The position numbers and the translations under genes were made by a program. Positions 17,992 through 28,100 of a DNA stretch of 45,547 nt are shown here, one piece after another (position 1 is the stretch's first letter; each line of letters opens with the position of its first letter). The stretch is from the NCBI GenBank assembly GCA_030040965.1, contig JASHOT010000001.1:1-45547 (forward strand), in the 5' to 3' direction. Under the pieces are notes generated by a model. That model did no database searches. It had not been told where the DNA came from and worked only from the letters and a program-made list of their open reading frames with translations. This DNA comes from Candidatus Sulfotelmatobacter sp. Its GTDB lineage: Bacteria > Acidobacteriota > Terriglobia > Terriglobales > Acidobacteriaceae.

Positions 17992-20208
17992 CTATTGCGC
18001 AGGCGCGTTGCTCAAGCTGGAGTTCAACTCCTCCAACAACTTCGTATTTTTCTCTATCGCGCTTTGCAGGATGGCGGCTTGCGCTTGGGCACGTCGCCAG
18101 TCTTTTTCTTCGATGGCTTCGGTGAGGCCGGGGAGTTCGAGGTGGGCATAGGTAAAGCGCGCGCCGTAGAGGATGTGCTTGAACCAGGGCCGTCCTGGAA
18201 TGCCGTCAGGATTGAGCCAGTTGCGCTCGAGCTGCATCATGCCGCGGTTGAGGGTAAGGGCTGTCGCCGGCTCAAGTTTTCCTTCCGCGAGCTTATGGCC
18301 GATGGACGCATTGAGCTTTTTGCCTGCGTGTTCGAAAGCGTCGACGTCATCGAGAATTGGAAATATGTCAAAATGCGGCCCTGCCCTTTCAATCCGAGAC
18401 CCAGCGGCAGTCTTTTCAAAAAGAGTCTCATCGTTTGCTTTCGCGAGCTCCTTCACGAATTGGCGGATGTTCGCCGCATACGTCGCGAAGTCAAACGGCA
18501 GCAGGTCCGCGTTGGCCAGGCGCAACGCAGTCACTCCCCAGAGTTGTGACATGAGCGTGTGATATTTGTAGCCTGGATCGCCGAAGTGATTCATCCAGAA
18601 AAAATCGTCGTAGGCAGAGTGGTAGACGCCGTAGTCGCCTTCGAAGCCAAGTCCGATGACCGGCATCCCGATGAAGTTGAGAAAGACCGTGTGGTCACTG
18701 CCGCTGCCAATGCGCGTGTCGGCCAGACCGGAATTTGTGGCGCCGGAGTCGAACGGGCCCGAGCGCTCGGCCAATCTTTCGTGGGCCACAGTTTCCTTCC
18801 ACGCGTTATACAAACTTTTTCCTGACGGATCTTTCAGCGAACGCGTCGTTTCTTCGAGCATGGGCGCCAGCGAGGCGACGGCCTGTCCGTGGAAGTTGGG
18901 CCCGCTGGTGGCTTCGTCGACGTTGATGTAGGCGACGGCTTTCTGGCGAAGTTCGTCGGCGAACTGTTCGCCCCATTCGGTCGAGCCGGTGAGGCCGATC
19001 TCTTCTCCGTCCCAACTGCAAACAACAATGGTGCGCCGCGGACGCATGCCATCTTTTGCCAACTGGCCGAGCGCGCGAGTCATTTCCATCATGCTCGCGG
19101 TGCCGCTCGAGGGATCGACGCCGCCGAAGACCCACGCATCGCGGTGATTGCCGAGGACGACCCATTCATCGGGAAGTTCGCCGCCACGGATGCGGCCTTC
19201 AACGACGTAATAAGGTTGCAGTCCATTCTCCATTTCGAGTTTGAGGTGGATTTTTTCTTTTTCGCCGCCGAAGCGGTAAGGGAAACCCAGTCCTCCTTGC
19301 CAATCGGCAGGAGCTACGGGGCCTTCGAGATTTTCGAGCAGCGGTTTGGCGTCGTGCCAGGAGAGCGGTAGCGCCATGATCTTCGGCGCGGAAGCGGCAT
19401 CTTCGATCGGAATGCGTTTTGCGCCCGGAACCGACGCCCAGCCGGGAGTCTGCGGATCGCCGGGAACTATGAAGTCGTAAGTGATCGCGCCGCGCTGAAT
19501 TTTATATTCCGGACCCCATGGGCCGTCGGGATCGACGGGGCCTTTCTTGTAGCCGTCTTCCTGTGGATCGCTGTAGACGAGCATGGCGGCCGCGCCTTCG
19601 CGCTGCGCGGTGAGGGCTTTGAATCCGCGATAGCTGTAGGGATTCGAGTAGCGCACGAGGACGATCTTGCCTTTCACGCTGATGCCGTTCTTGCGAAGAA
19701 GATCGTAGTCTTCGGGATTTCCGCTATGCGCATAAACCACGGGCGCAGTGACTTCTCCCGAGATGGACATGCCAAGCCAGGCGTGGGAAATCGCGGGATT
19801 GGAAGAGTCGGGATCGCCGGGGAGGGGAGTTTCTTTGAGAGCGGCTGTGTAATGTGTCGGAGCGATCATCTCGAGCGAGGCGGATTTTGGATTGGTGCCG
19901 TAGACGTCGTAGCGGCGGATGACAACGTCTTCGAGACCTTGCTTCTTCCACTCATCGGCGATGTAGTCGGCGAGTTCGTTATTGCGCTTGGAACCGGCAG
20001 TGTGAGGTTCGGCGGTAAAGATGCGGTGTTGGCGGCGTTGTTCGTCGGGAGTGGGAATGGATTTAAATTTTTCTTCGATGGCAGATTCGTGCGCGGAGTG
20101 AGCCGGAGTAAAGCCCAGGATCTGGGCGTAAGCGGTAGCGATGAGGATTAGAGTGATTGGGGCTACGCGGGCGAGAGTCATCGGTGCACGAAATTGTATC
20201 GCACCCAT
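17992..20208 (-). CDS. Secreted M28 metallopeptidase of the glutamate carboxypeptidase II type
   Basis: A 738-residue exported zinc peptidase with the three-domain GCPII/transferrin-receptor layout: protease, PA insert (about 140-280) and a helical dimerisation domain at the C terminus. The two-zinc ligands are visible: His in LGNHRDAW, Asp in GGVDPSSGT, the Glu pair in SWDGEEIGL, Asp in YINVDEAT, and the final His in YHSAYDDFFW. The open frame reaches 20253, but ATG 20208 has AGGAG ten nt upstream and leads into a signal peptide; ATG 20181 is an alternative. It is about 60 bp downstream of the M61 gene, so they probably form one unit for periplasmic or extracellular peptide breakdown. Confidence 0.92.
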   Translation of the reverse strand: MGAIQFRAPMTLARVAPITLILIATAYAQILGFTPAHSAHESAIEEKFKSIPTPDEQRRQHRIFTAEPHTAGSKRNNELADYIADEWKKQGLEDVVIRRYDVYGTNPKSASLEMIAPTHYTAALKETPLPGDPDSSNPAISHAWLGMSISGEVTAPVVYAHSGNPEDYDLLRKNGISVKGKIVLVRYSNPYSYRGFKALTAQREGAAAMLVYSDPQEDGYKKGPVDPDGPWGPEYKIQRGAITYDFIVPGDPQTPGWASVPGAKRIPIEDAASAPKIMALPLSWHDAKPLLENLEGPVAPADWQGGLGFPYRFGGEKEKIHLKLEMENGLQPYYVVEGRIRGGELPDEWVVLGNHRDAWVFGGVDPSSGTASMMEMTRALGQLAKDGMRPRRTIVVCSWDGEEIGLTGSTEWGEQFADELRQKAVAYINVDEATSGPNFHGQAVASLAPMLEETTRSLKDPSGKSLYNAWKETVAHERLAERSGPFDSGATNSGLADTRIGSGSDHTVFLNFIGMPVIGLGFEGDYGVYHSAYDDFFWMNHFGDPGYKYHTLMSQLWGVTALRLANADLLPFDFATYAANIRQFVKELAKANDETLFEKTAAGSRIERAGPHFDIFPILDDVDAFEHAGKKLNASIGHKLAEGKLEPATALTLNRGMMQLERNWLNPDGIPGRPWFKHILYGARFTYAHLELPGLTEAIEEKDWRRAQAQAAILQSAIEKNTKLLEELNSSLSNAPAQ

Positions 20209-20267
20209 GAGAATCCCACTCCTGGCAAAATCGGCCAGAAGTGGGGCACGCACCTCGTTTCAGCTCT

Positions 20268-22133
20268 CTACTTCGCTTTCAGAATATCGGTCAGTAGATC
20301 CGGCTTCGATTCGTCGCGCACCAGATGCGGATATTGTTCTCCGCCGTGGTAGTCGAGCTTGTACGTTTTGAAGTAATCGGCATTCTCGACGAGCAGATCG
20401 ATGGTGGCGCTGCTATTTTTCGCCGCCTTGATCGCGTCGCGCAGAATCTCGGGCGAGAAGCGGCGCCCATTGACCGCGACAACTTTCATCCCGGGACCGA
20501 TGCCGGCGTTGGCGGCGACTTCGCCTTCCACTGTATCGACGATGCCGCCATCGCCGTTGAGATTCAGCCCCAGCGCGTAGGCAGCAGGAATAAAGCGATA
20601 CGCGCCCGCCATGCTGCTCAACATTTCCGAGGGATTTTCGTCATAGACCAGTTTCCATCCGCTGCCTTCGATGCCGCCGAGTGGGGCGCCGGGACCATGG
20701 TTGGTTAGTCGTTCGGTCCAGAAGCCGCGCCAGTCATAGGAAACGACCTGATTCAACGCGTTAACGACATCGTCAAAAGTGTAGGTTTTGAGCGCAGGCC
20801 CGGTCGAGGGCGCGCCATGGAAGAGATGGCAAAAATCGTCGATCGATTTCGCGCCTTTGCTCTGCTGGCGGATGATGACATCCACCCACAGCCAGTTGAG
20901 TGTGTCCTCGTTATAGAAATCGGTGCCGCGGCGCCACGAGTACCAGGAACTCGGCGCGAAATAGAGGACAGGCGCGGAGTCCGCCGCGTCCTGCAGGTTG
21001 CGCCAACTGCGTCCGGGAAGATGATCGAGCTCGTCGGCGGTGATGGCGAGGTCGTCGCGATCGAGTTCGTTCGAGAGCAGTCCGCTGCGCGCGGTAAGCA
21101 CCCAGCCGAGATAGTTCGTCAGTCCTTCATAAACCCAAAGCAGATCATCCCGCATGGGCTGCTCGTAATCTGGTGTGGCAAGGTCGTAGGGGCGGCGATA
21201 CTTGCCGTTCCAGGAATGAACGTATTCGTGCGGAAGCAGGCCGGCGGCTAGTTTGCGGGAGGTATCGTCGACCAGCGAGCGCTCGTCAACCCGGCTGTCG
21301 TCGGATTCATGGTGTTCGAGTCCGAAGTGGGCCACGTGATCGCTGAGCGTGTAAAGGAAATGGTAATCGCGATAATGATGCGCGCCGAAAAGTTTCTGCG
21401 CCTGATCGACCAGGCTGCGGTATTGATCCCACACCGAGGCCGGCGCGTCGAGCGCCGCGGCGCTGTCGGCAGCGATGTCCATTTCCGTGGGAGGATCCTG
21501 GGCGAGCGGAACGACTTTGAGAAATTCTCCGGTGATGACGGGCGAATCGACAAGTGTGGTGAGAGAGCAGGTTGCGAAATGGATTTCATTTCCGCTCTGG
21601 CTGGTGATGGGAAGCGGCGTGCCGAACTTCCAGCCCTCCGGAAGCTTGAGCGACGCGCTGTAGTTGATATCGTCGGACTTGTAGCCCTTGGGATAGAGCA
21701 GAACCTGATTCCAGCTGATGATGGCAAGCTTGTCCGTGGCGGAAGAGCCGGCGGAGAATCCTCCTTCAAAAGTCGCGGGTGAAAGAAAGTCGAGATGAGC
21801 TTCGATTTCGCTGACACCGCTGGGGACCTCGACGTGGACGGCGAACATTTCCTCCAGGTCGCGGCGCCATTTGAGAGCTTTGCCGCCCGCGAAAAATTTC
21901 AAGCCGGCAAGGTCGACGATGGGGCCGTCGGGCGCATGCTCACCAGGAATCCACTTCGGATAATAGAGAGTGAGGTCGCCGGCCGTTGCCGGAATTCGCA
22001 GCGTGGCATGGAATATCTTGCGCTGCGCCGAGGTGGCATCGACGGAGAGCGTGACGGTTGGAGTGCTGGCCGCCCAACTGGAAACTGCAAAGAGCGTGAC
22101 GCAGACCACTCCCCAAACTTTCGAGACTTTCAT
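20268..22133 (-). CDS. Secreted M61 glycyl-aminopeptidase-like metalloprotease with PDZ domain
   Basis: A 621-residue exported peptidase. A signal peptide (VWGVVCVTLFAVSSWAAS) is followed by the M61 N-terminal beta domain, the catalytic region with HEYVH at 302-306 (HEXXH zinc motif) preceded by FGLEHHES and followed by VYEGLTNYLG, which supplies the third-ligand Glu. A C-terminal PDZ domain follows (about 510-600, GIVDTVEGEVAANAGIGPGMKVVAVNG). The ATG at 22133 has GGGAG nine nt upstream. It lies immediately upstream of the M28 gene, and together they could trim peptides outside the cytoplasm. It diverges from the GH31 gene. Its leader contains degenerate 15-bp repeats. Confidence 0.93.
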   Translation of the reverse strand: MKVSKVWGVVCVTLFAVSSWAASTPTVTLSVDATSAQRKIFHATLRIPATAGDLTLYYPKWIPGEHAPDGPIVDLAGLKFFAGGKALKWRRDLEEMFAVHVEVPSGVSEIEAHLDFLSPATFEGGFSAGSSATDKLAIISWNQVLLYPKGYKSDDINYSASLKLPEGWKFGTPLPITSQSGNEIHFATCSLTTLVDSPVITGEFLKVVPLAQDPPTEMDIAADSAAALDAPASVWDQYRSLVDQAQKLFGAHHYRDYHFLYTLSDHVAHFGLEHHESDDSRVDERSLVDDTSRKLAAGLLPHEYVHSWNGKYRRPYDLATPDYEQPMRDDLLWVYEGLTNYLGWVLTARSGLLSNELDRDDLAITADELDHLPGRSWRNLQDAADSAPVLYFAPSSWYSWRRGTDFYNEDTLNWLWVDVIIRQQSKGAKSIDDFCHLFHGAPSTGPALKTYTFDDVVNALNQVVSYDWRGFWTERLTNHGPGAPLGGIEGSGWKLVYDENPSEMLSSMAGAYRFIPAAYALGLNLNGDGGIVDTVEGEVAANAGIGPGMKVVAVNGRRFSPEILRDAIKAAKNSSATIDLLVENADYFKTYKLDYHGGEQYPHLVRDESKPDLLTDILKAK

Positions 22134-22156
22134 CTTTCTGGGCTCCCTGTTCTGAT

Positions 22157-22230
22157 GGTCAAACTTCTGACGACCAATTTCTGATGATCAATGAACTAAC
22201 GATCCACGAACTAATGACGCATGAACTGAC
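22157..22230. repeat. Degenerate 15-bp tandem repeats in a divergent promoter region
   Basis: Units GATCAATGAACTAAC (22186-22200), GATCCACGAACTAAT and GACGCATGAACTGAC follow each other exactly at 15-bp steps. Weaker units precede them (22157-22171 and 22172-22185). They lie in the 417-bp gap between the divergent M61 and GH31 genes, close to the M61 start. No gene was found in that gap apart from an implausible upstream extension of GH31. Confidence 0.5.
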
Positions 22231-22550
22231 AACGAATGCAATCCCACAGATTGGCAAACGAATTATGAATATAGCAGTCGGCGCGTGCGACCGTACAGCG
22301 CTCGATGACTGATGCAGATGTTGGCAGAAGTTGGCGCTCCATGTGGAAAGTCAACTCGCTCCGCTCACAAAACGCCACATCCGCACTGCGACGTTTTGTC
22401 CGCACCACCCATGGCGTGGACTCCGCCAGTCGCGGTCTTATACGATTGGCCTGCCTTTTCAGGCCGTCAAGAGGAGCGTTTCTATCTCGCAAGAAACCGC
22501 ACTCGGATGATGATGAAAACGGAAGCGAGCAAGAATTAGGAGAAGAAGAA

Positions 22551-25040
22551 ATGTTGCTGAGGAATGCGCGGAGCTCTGCTGGTCGTGACTGCCGAATCGT
22601 TCCAGATTTCGCGTGCACTTCACCGGCGCGCAGACTCGCCATCGCGCTCCTCATATCGTCACTCGGCGCCCTGGCCATCGCCCAAAGCAGTTCACTCGTC
22701 CTGGAGCGGAATGAAAGAATGATTTCGCTCGAACCCTATGCGGCGAACATTCTGCGGATAACAATTAGCATCGACAAAACGGCCGCGACCGCCGCTCCCG
22801 GCTATGGTTTCGTGGCCAAGCCGTCACAAAACGGATGGACGCACGAGCGCGATGCCGAAGGTAACGATGTATTTCGATCGCCAAGGTTGGTGGTGCGGGT
22901 CGCGCCCGGCGATCTTCCCGCCGACAAGCTCCCGCAGCGAGTGCCTCTGGACGAACTGAATCGTCAACTCCGCGAACACTACTTTGGCGGAGGCGGCGGG
23001 CATGGCCCCAACAACGATGCCATTCTCGTGACCACTCCACAAGGCAAGATGCTCGCGCACATGCGCACCTGGACCATGGCTCCCGAACGCGCGGACGTTG
23101 CTCAACAGGACTTCGGCGCAAAAGGCTATTCAGTTTCTGCTTTGTTCGACTCGCCGGCCGACGAGCACTATTACGGTCTGGGACAACAACAGAAAGGATG
23201 GATGGATCTGCGCGACCATGAGATCCGCTGCTGGCATGATTACGGCGCTATTGGCGGCGAGGACCTCTGCGTCCCGTTCATGGTGTCAAGCCGCGGCTAC
23301 GGCCTCGTATGGGATAACCCGTCCAAGACCACGGTAGATCTCGGCTTCAATGGACGCAACACATGGTCATCCGAAGTCGGAGATCGCATTTCCTATTTCA
23401 TCATCGCCGGAGATACGACCGATGAAATCTACCAGGGCTATCGTTTGCTCACTGGCGTAACCCACATGCTGCCCAAAGCGGTCTACGGATACATCCAGAG
23501 CAAGGCGATTTATCCGACGCAGGAACAACTTCTCGATGTAGCCAAAGAATATCGCCAGAAGAAACTGCCGCTCGACGTCATGGTCGTCGACTTCCTCAAT
23601 ATGACGAAGCAGGGCGAACTCGATCTCGATCCCGAGCGCTGGCCGGACCCGGCAGCGATGAATCGCGAACTGCATGCCATGGGCGTGGATACGCTGTTAA
23701 GCGTGTGGCCGCACTTTTCACGCGACACCCAGTTTTACGACATGCTCGAGAAAAACGGCTGGCTCATCCACAAGCCCGACGGGACGCCTGATTCGGGATG
23801 GACCAAGGATGTCATTGGCCCCAATCTCGATACAACGAATCCGGAAGCAGCAAAGTGGTTCTGGGAGAAAATTCGCGATCGCTACATCAAACCATACGGA
23901 TTCGATTTCCTCTGGCTCGATGAGACTGAGCCCGATATCGATCCCGCAGGCGACGTGTTTTCCGTCGGTTCGGGCATACGCTTTTACAACATCTATCCGC
24001 TGTTCCACACCGCCTCGGTCTATGAAGGCTTCCGGCGCGATTTCGGCGACAGCCGCAGAGTCATGATCCTGGCGCGGGCCGCCTATCTGGGCGCCCAGCG
24101 CAATGGCACGGTTTTCTGGTCGAGCGACATTGTTTCCACCTGGGATATGCTGAAGCGCTCGATTCCCGCCGGTCTGAATTTCGCGGCCGCTGGATCGCCT
24201 TACTGGGACACCGATATCGCCGGATTCTTCTCGCCGCAAATTCCCGCGGACTATCACGCCGCACACAAACCATTAATCGATGGATCGGATGCGCGCGACA
24301 CGATCGCCAACTATGAAGACTATCCCGAGCTGTTTGTGCGCTGGTTCGAATGGGGCACCTTTCAGCCGGTCATGCGCGCGCATGGCGAAAGAAAACATAA
24401 CGAAGTGTGGTCCTACGGCAGGCAAGCCGAGCCGATCCTTGCGAAGTATGTGAAACTGCGCTACCAGCTTCTGCCCTACACTTACTCGGCCGCCTACCAT
24501 AGCTACCAGACAGGCGCTCCGTACATGCGCGCGCTCTTCATGGATTTCCCCGGCGATCCTAACGCTGCCAACATTCCCGATGAATATATGTATGGACCAG
24601 CGTTCCTCGTGGCTCCGGTGACCGAGCAGGGCGCGACCCACCGGACGGTCTATCTGCCGGCCGGTTGTGACTGGTACAACTACTGGACGAACGAGCGTCT
24701 TCACGGCGGACAAACCATTACTGTGAACGCTCCGATCGACATCCTTCCCTTATTCGTGCGAGCGGGAAGCATCGTGCCGCTCGGCTCGGACGTCGACAGC
24801 GCACAAGAGACGCAGAAGATTGCTTCGGTGCGCGTTTATCCCGGAGCGAACGGCAGCTTTACTTTCTTCGAAGACGACGGGAGAACCTACGCCTACGAGA
24901 CCGGCGGCGGTTCGATCACCAGGCTCACCTGGAACGACGCCACGCATCAGCTGAAGCACGAGGGCGCCGCGGCGAGCGAGCTGGAGAAAGCGAGACTACT
25001 GGTGATCGGCAAGCAGACAAACGGACCTGCAGAGTGGTGA
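22551..25040 (+). CDS. Secreted glycoside hydrolase family 31 (alpha-xylosidase/alpha-glucosidase type)
   Basis: An 829-residue exported retaining glycosidase. The frame is open from 22305, but ATG 22551 has AGGAG nine nt upstream and leads to a signal peptide (LAIALLISSLGALAIAQ). The N-terminal beta domain is followed by the (beta/alpha)8 barrel with the nucleophile in FDFLWLDETEPD (D457) and the acid/base in FWSSDIVSTW (D526), plus HGERKHNEVW near the barrel end. A C-terminal DUF5110-like beta domain follows (VRVYPGANGSFTFFEDDG). It cleaves terminal alpha-linked glucose or xylose from oligosaccharides. The specific substrate is uncertain. It converges with the sedolisin gene across a hairpin and diverges from the M61/M28 pair. 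Confidence 0.93.
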   Translation: MLLRNARSSAGRDCRIVPDFACTSPARRLAIALLISSLGALAIAQSSSLVLERNERMISLEPYAANILRITISIDKTAATAAPGYGFVAKPSQNGWTHERDAEGNDVFRSPRLVVRVAPGDLPADKLPQRVPLDELNRQLREHYFGGGGGHGPNNDAILVTTPQGKMLAHMRTWTMAPERADVAQQDFGAKGYSVSALFDSPADEHYYGLGQQQKGWMDLRDHEIRCWHDYGAIGGEDLCVPFMVSSRGYGLVWDNPSKTTVDLGFNGRNTWSSEVGDRISYFIIAGDTTDEIYQGYRLLTGVTHMLPKAVYGYIQSKAIYPTQEQLLDVAKEYRQKKLPLDVMVVDFLNMTKQGELDLDPERWPDPAAMNRELHAMGVDTLLSVWPHFSRDTQFYDMLEKNGWLIHKPDGTPDSGWTKDVIGPNLDTTNPEAAKWFWEKIRDRYIKPYGFDFLWLDETEPDIDPAGDVFSVGSGIRFYNIYPLFHTASVYEGFRRDFGDSRRVMILARAAYLGAQRNGTVFWSSDIVSTWDMLKRSIPAGLNFAAAGSPYWDTDIAGFFSPQIPADYHAAHKPLIDGSDARDTIANYEDYPELFVRWFEWGTFQPVMRAHGERKHNEVWSYGRQAEPILAKYVKLRYQLLPYTYSAAYHSYQTGAPYMRALFMDFPGDPNAANIPDEYMYGPAFLVAPVTEQGATHRTVYLPAGCDWYNYWTNERLHGGQTITVNAPIDILPLFVRAGSIVPLGSDVDSAQETQKIASVRVYPGANGSFTFFEDDGRTYAYETGGGSITRLTWNDATHQLKHEGAAASELEKARLLVIGKQTNGPAEW

Positions 25041-25060
25041 AGATGTGCCTTAGCCTACAC

Positions 25061-25093
25061 GGTGAGGTGGCCCATTGGGCGCTGTGCCTCACC
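25061..25093. terminator. Bidirectional hairpin between GH31 and sedolisin genes
   Basis: GGTGAGG and CCTCACC pair across 19 nt, with a second inner stem GCCC/GGGC. It lies in the 104-bp gap between convergent genes and probably ends both transcripts. No strong T-run is present. Confidence 0.5.
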
Positions 25094-25144
25094 CCGTCGC
25101 TCGCGTTGCGACAAGCTTGGATTTTGGAATACCTCACGGCGAAC

Positions 25145-28100
25145 CTACTGAACCGTGAGCATGAACGTCGTCGAATTCGTGAGCGACCCGCTCGAAGCAC
25201 TAACGGTCACCGTGAAGTTCCCCGTAGGTGTGCCGGTCGTGACGTTGAAGTTCTCGCTGTTCGAAACCCCTCCGCCCGGAGAAGGATTCGTCACTACGAC
25301 GGGATACGAACCCGTCGATGCCATGTCGCTCGCTGAGAGCGAAATTGTCAGCTGCGACGCGTTCACGAAACTGGCGGTGTGGGACACTCCGTTGAAAGTC
25401 ACCGTCGAGGCAGTCGTAAGGCCCGATCCGTTAATCGTGAGCGTCTGCGATTGTGATCCCGCCGCCTGCTCAGTTGGAGACAGGGACGTAATAGATGGTA
25501 CGGGATTATTGACGGGCGGAGGCGTCCCACTCCCCCCACCACCGCCGCAGCTCAGCACCGTGGCAAGCAACGCCAGCACGACTGTCCCCAGCACCGTCCT
25601 GCGCCGGCGTCGCACTGCGATGCCGATCAAACAAGTGGCCATCAACGGAAGCATAGTGCTCGCCAGCCATCCCGCACGCTGACGTTTGTTCGCCGCTCTC
25701 CGCATCCGCCGCGATTGCCCCAGCGCCGCTGTGGTGATCGTTAGCGTAGTCGACCCTTGTCCGCTCACCTGCGTCGGACTGAAGCTGCATGCCGTTTCCG
25801 CCGGTAGACCCGAGCAACTGAAGTTAGTGACGTTCCCGCTAAATCCCGCTAGTGCCGAAATCGTGATGGCTGCGGTTTGCGTTTGACCCTGCGTCACAAT
25901 AACCTGAGGCGGTGCCGTGACCGAGAAATCCGGTACGTTGACGATGACTGCACCCGAGGCCGCACTTGGATAGTTCGCGTCACCGCTGTACTGGGCAAGA
26001 AGTACCGTTGTCCCGCCAGGTGGAACGAAGTTGAAAGTGGCTATGCACTCGTAGTTCCCGCTGCTGTCCTTTCCGTTAGTGCAGGTTACCGCCGGCCCGA
26101 GACTCTGGCCGGTCGCGTCACTCACGAACGTGACCGTGCCCGTCGGATAGATCGCCCTGTCGGTGGTGTCTACCACCGCAGTTACACTCGCCGTGTTCCC
26201 CGGAAGCACGTTCTGTGTGTAGGGCGAGATTGTCATCGATGGTGGCGTATATTGCACCGTGATGCTGGTCGTGCCCGACGTAGAAGCCGCGTAGTTTGTG
26301 TCGCCGCTATACGAAGCAGAAATCGCATACGTGCCCGGCAATGGGAATGGCGATGAAGAGCTGCTGAAATCAGCGCTGAGGCTGGCAATCGGGTTCGATC
26401 CCGACCCCGCCGTCCCTGAATAATTGATGGTCCCGGCCGCAGTCTTTCCGTTCACGAGGAAGGTCACAGTGCCCCCGGGCGCCGCTCCGGAACTTTGCGC
26501 ATTCACCGTCGTATTGGCATATAGGGCTTGGCCGACGAAAAAAGCAGTGACTCCCGGAGTGCTCAAAGTTGTTGGCGCCGGTGTAATCGTGATTGCTGCA
26601 GTGGCCGTACTCGCATTAAAGCTGTTGTCCCCCGCATACGCTGCCTTCACCGAATCCGTCCCGCCCGGCAGTTGAACAATGTAATCCTCGAAATACCCAT
26701 AACTGTTCAAGGTATACGTGCCGGCATCCAGCGTGCTGCCATTATTCGTCATCGTGACAGTGCCCGACGGACACCCCGTCGCGCCCGAGGCCGCGGTTGG
26801 GTCGCACATCTGGCCCTGCGAATTCTCGACATTCACCCGCAAAACGTAGGGCGAGCCGTACTGCGCCGTATTCGTATTTCCATTCACGACCTGGTTACTG
26901 GAATTGAACGTCACCAGAAAAACCTGCGGCTGGCTGTTCTCTTTATTCACCGTCACGCTCATCCCGTTCGATTCGCTCGCTTCATACGTCGAATCTCCGG
27001 GATAAGACGCCTTCACCGAATACGTCCCGCCCGGCAGCAAGTCGGTCGTTCCTGTCGCTGTCCCGTTGGAAAGCGTAAATCCGCCAATCCCTTGTGTGGT
27101 GTTATTCCCTGTCGTCGGTCCCAGCAGCGAAATCACGCCCGTCGGAGTCCCTGTTCCCGACTGTGGGGCCACCGTCACGCTGAAGTTCACCGCCTGCCCG
27201 TGTGTAATCGTCGTCGGCGTCAGGCTGTTCAGCGTGGTCACGCTGGGCAGAGTCGCGATGGTGTCCCATTGGTTCACCAGATTGTTCGCATTCACCGACC
27301 CCAGGCCGGTCGCCTGATCGTATCCCCCCTCCGCGTTATATCCGCTCAGGATTCCGTAACTATCGCCGGCGAAACTCGTCACGCAGTTCGGACTTCCCGT
27401 CGTGCACGGCATGGCATTGGTTCCAACCGTCACGTCATTGAAAATGCAATCGCTAGCCTCGTCCGCAGCGGAAGCGCAGCTCGCACCACTCTTCTGCGCG
27501 AGCTTATAAAAAACGTAGTTCGCGTTTCCCTGCGGCCCGTACTTCTGCACGATCATTGCCATGATCCCGGCGAATGACGGCGAAGACACCGATGTTCCGC
27601 CATACTCCAGAAACTCGTCAGGGCATGTGCCGCCCGCGTCTGCCTCGCAAATGATGTAGGCTTCCCCCACGAATCCATTGCTGGCGAACAACGACACGTC
27701 GGGAAGATCGCGTTTTCCATCCGCCGGCACACCCGTTCCCGCCTGCCATGATGGCTTCGCATACCCTCCTTCACAACTCTGCGGCGTCGATCCCGCGGGA
27801 GTTGTACACGCGCTCGCTCCGCCCGATCCTCCCAGCGGAACCACGGCCCCCGCCAGTTGCGAGTTGTTGCAATTGGTCTCGGGATTCGTGCTGAATCCCG
27901 ACAACGTTCCCCAAATCGCATTCGAACAGGAGTCGTTCCACGTCGTCTCCGGAATGTAGCTGAGCGCCGACTCCTGCGTGGTCGGATTATTGTTCGTGCT
28001 CCAATAGGTAGTGGAATTCGTGAAATCGTTGAAGTCCGTGCCGCCCACAGCGACGTTATAAGGCGTGGAGGCGAACCCGCTCACCTGCAGGCCAAATTGC

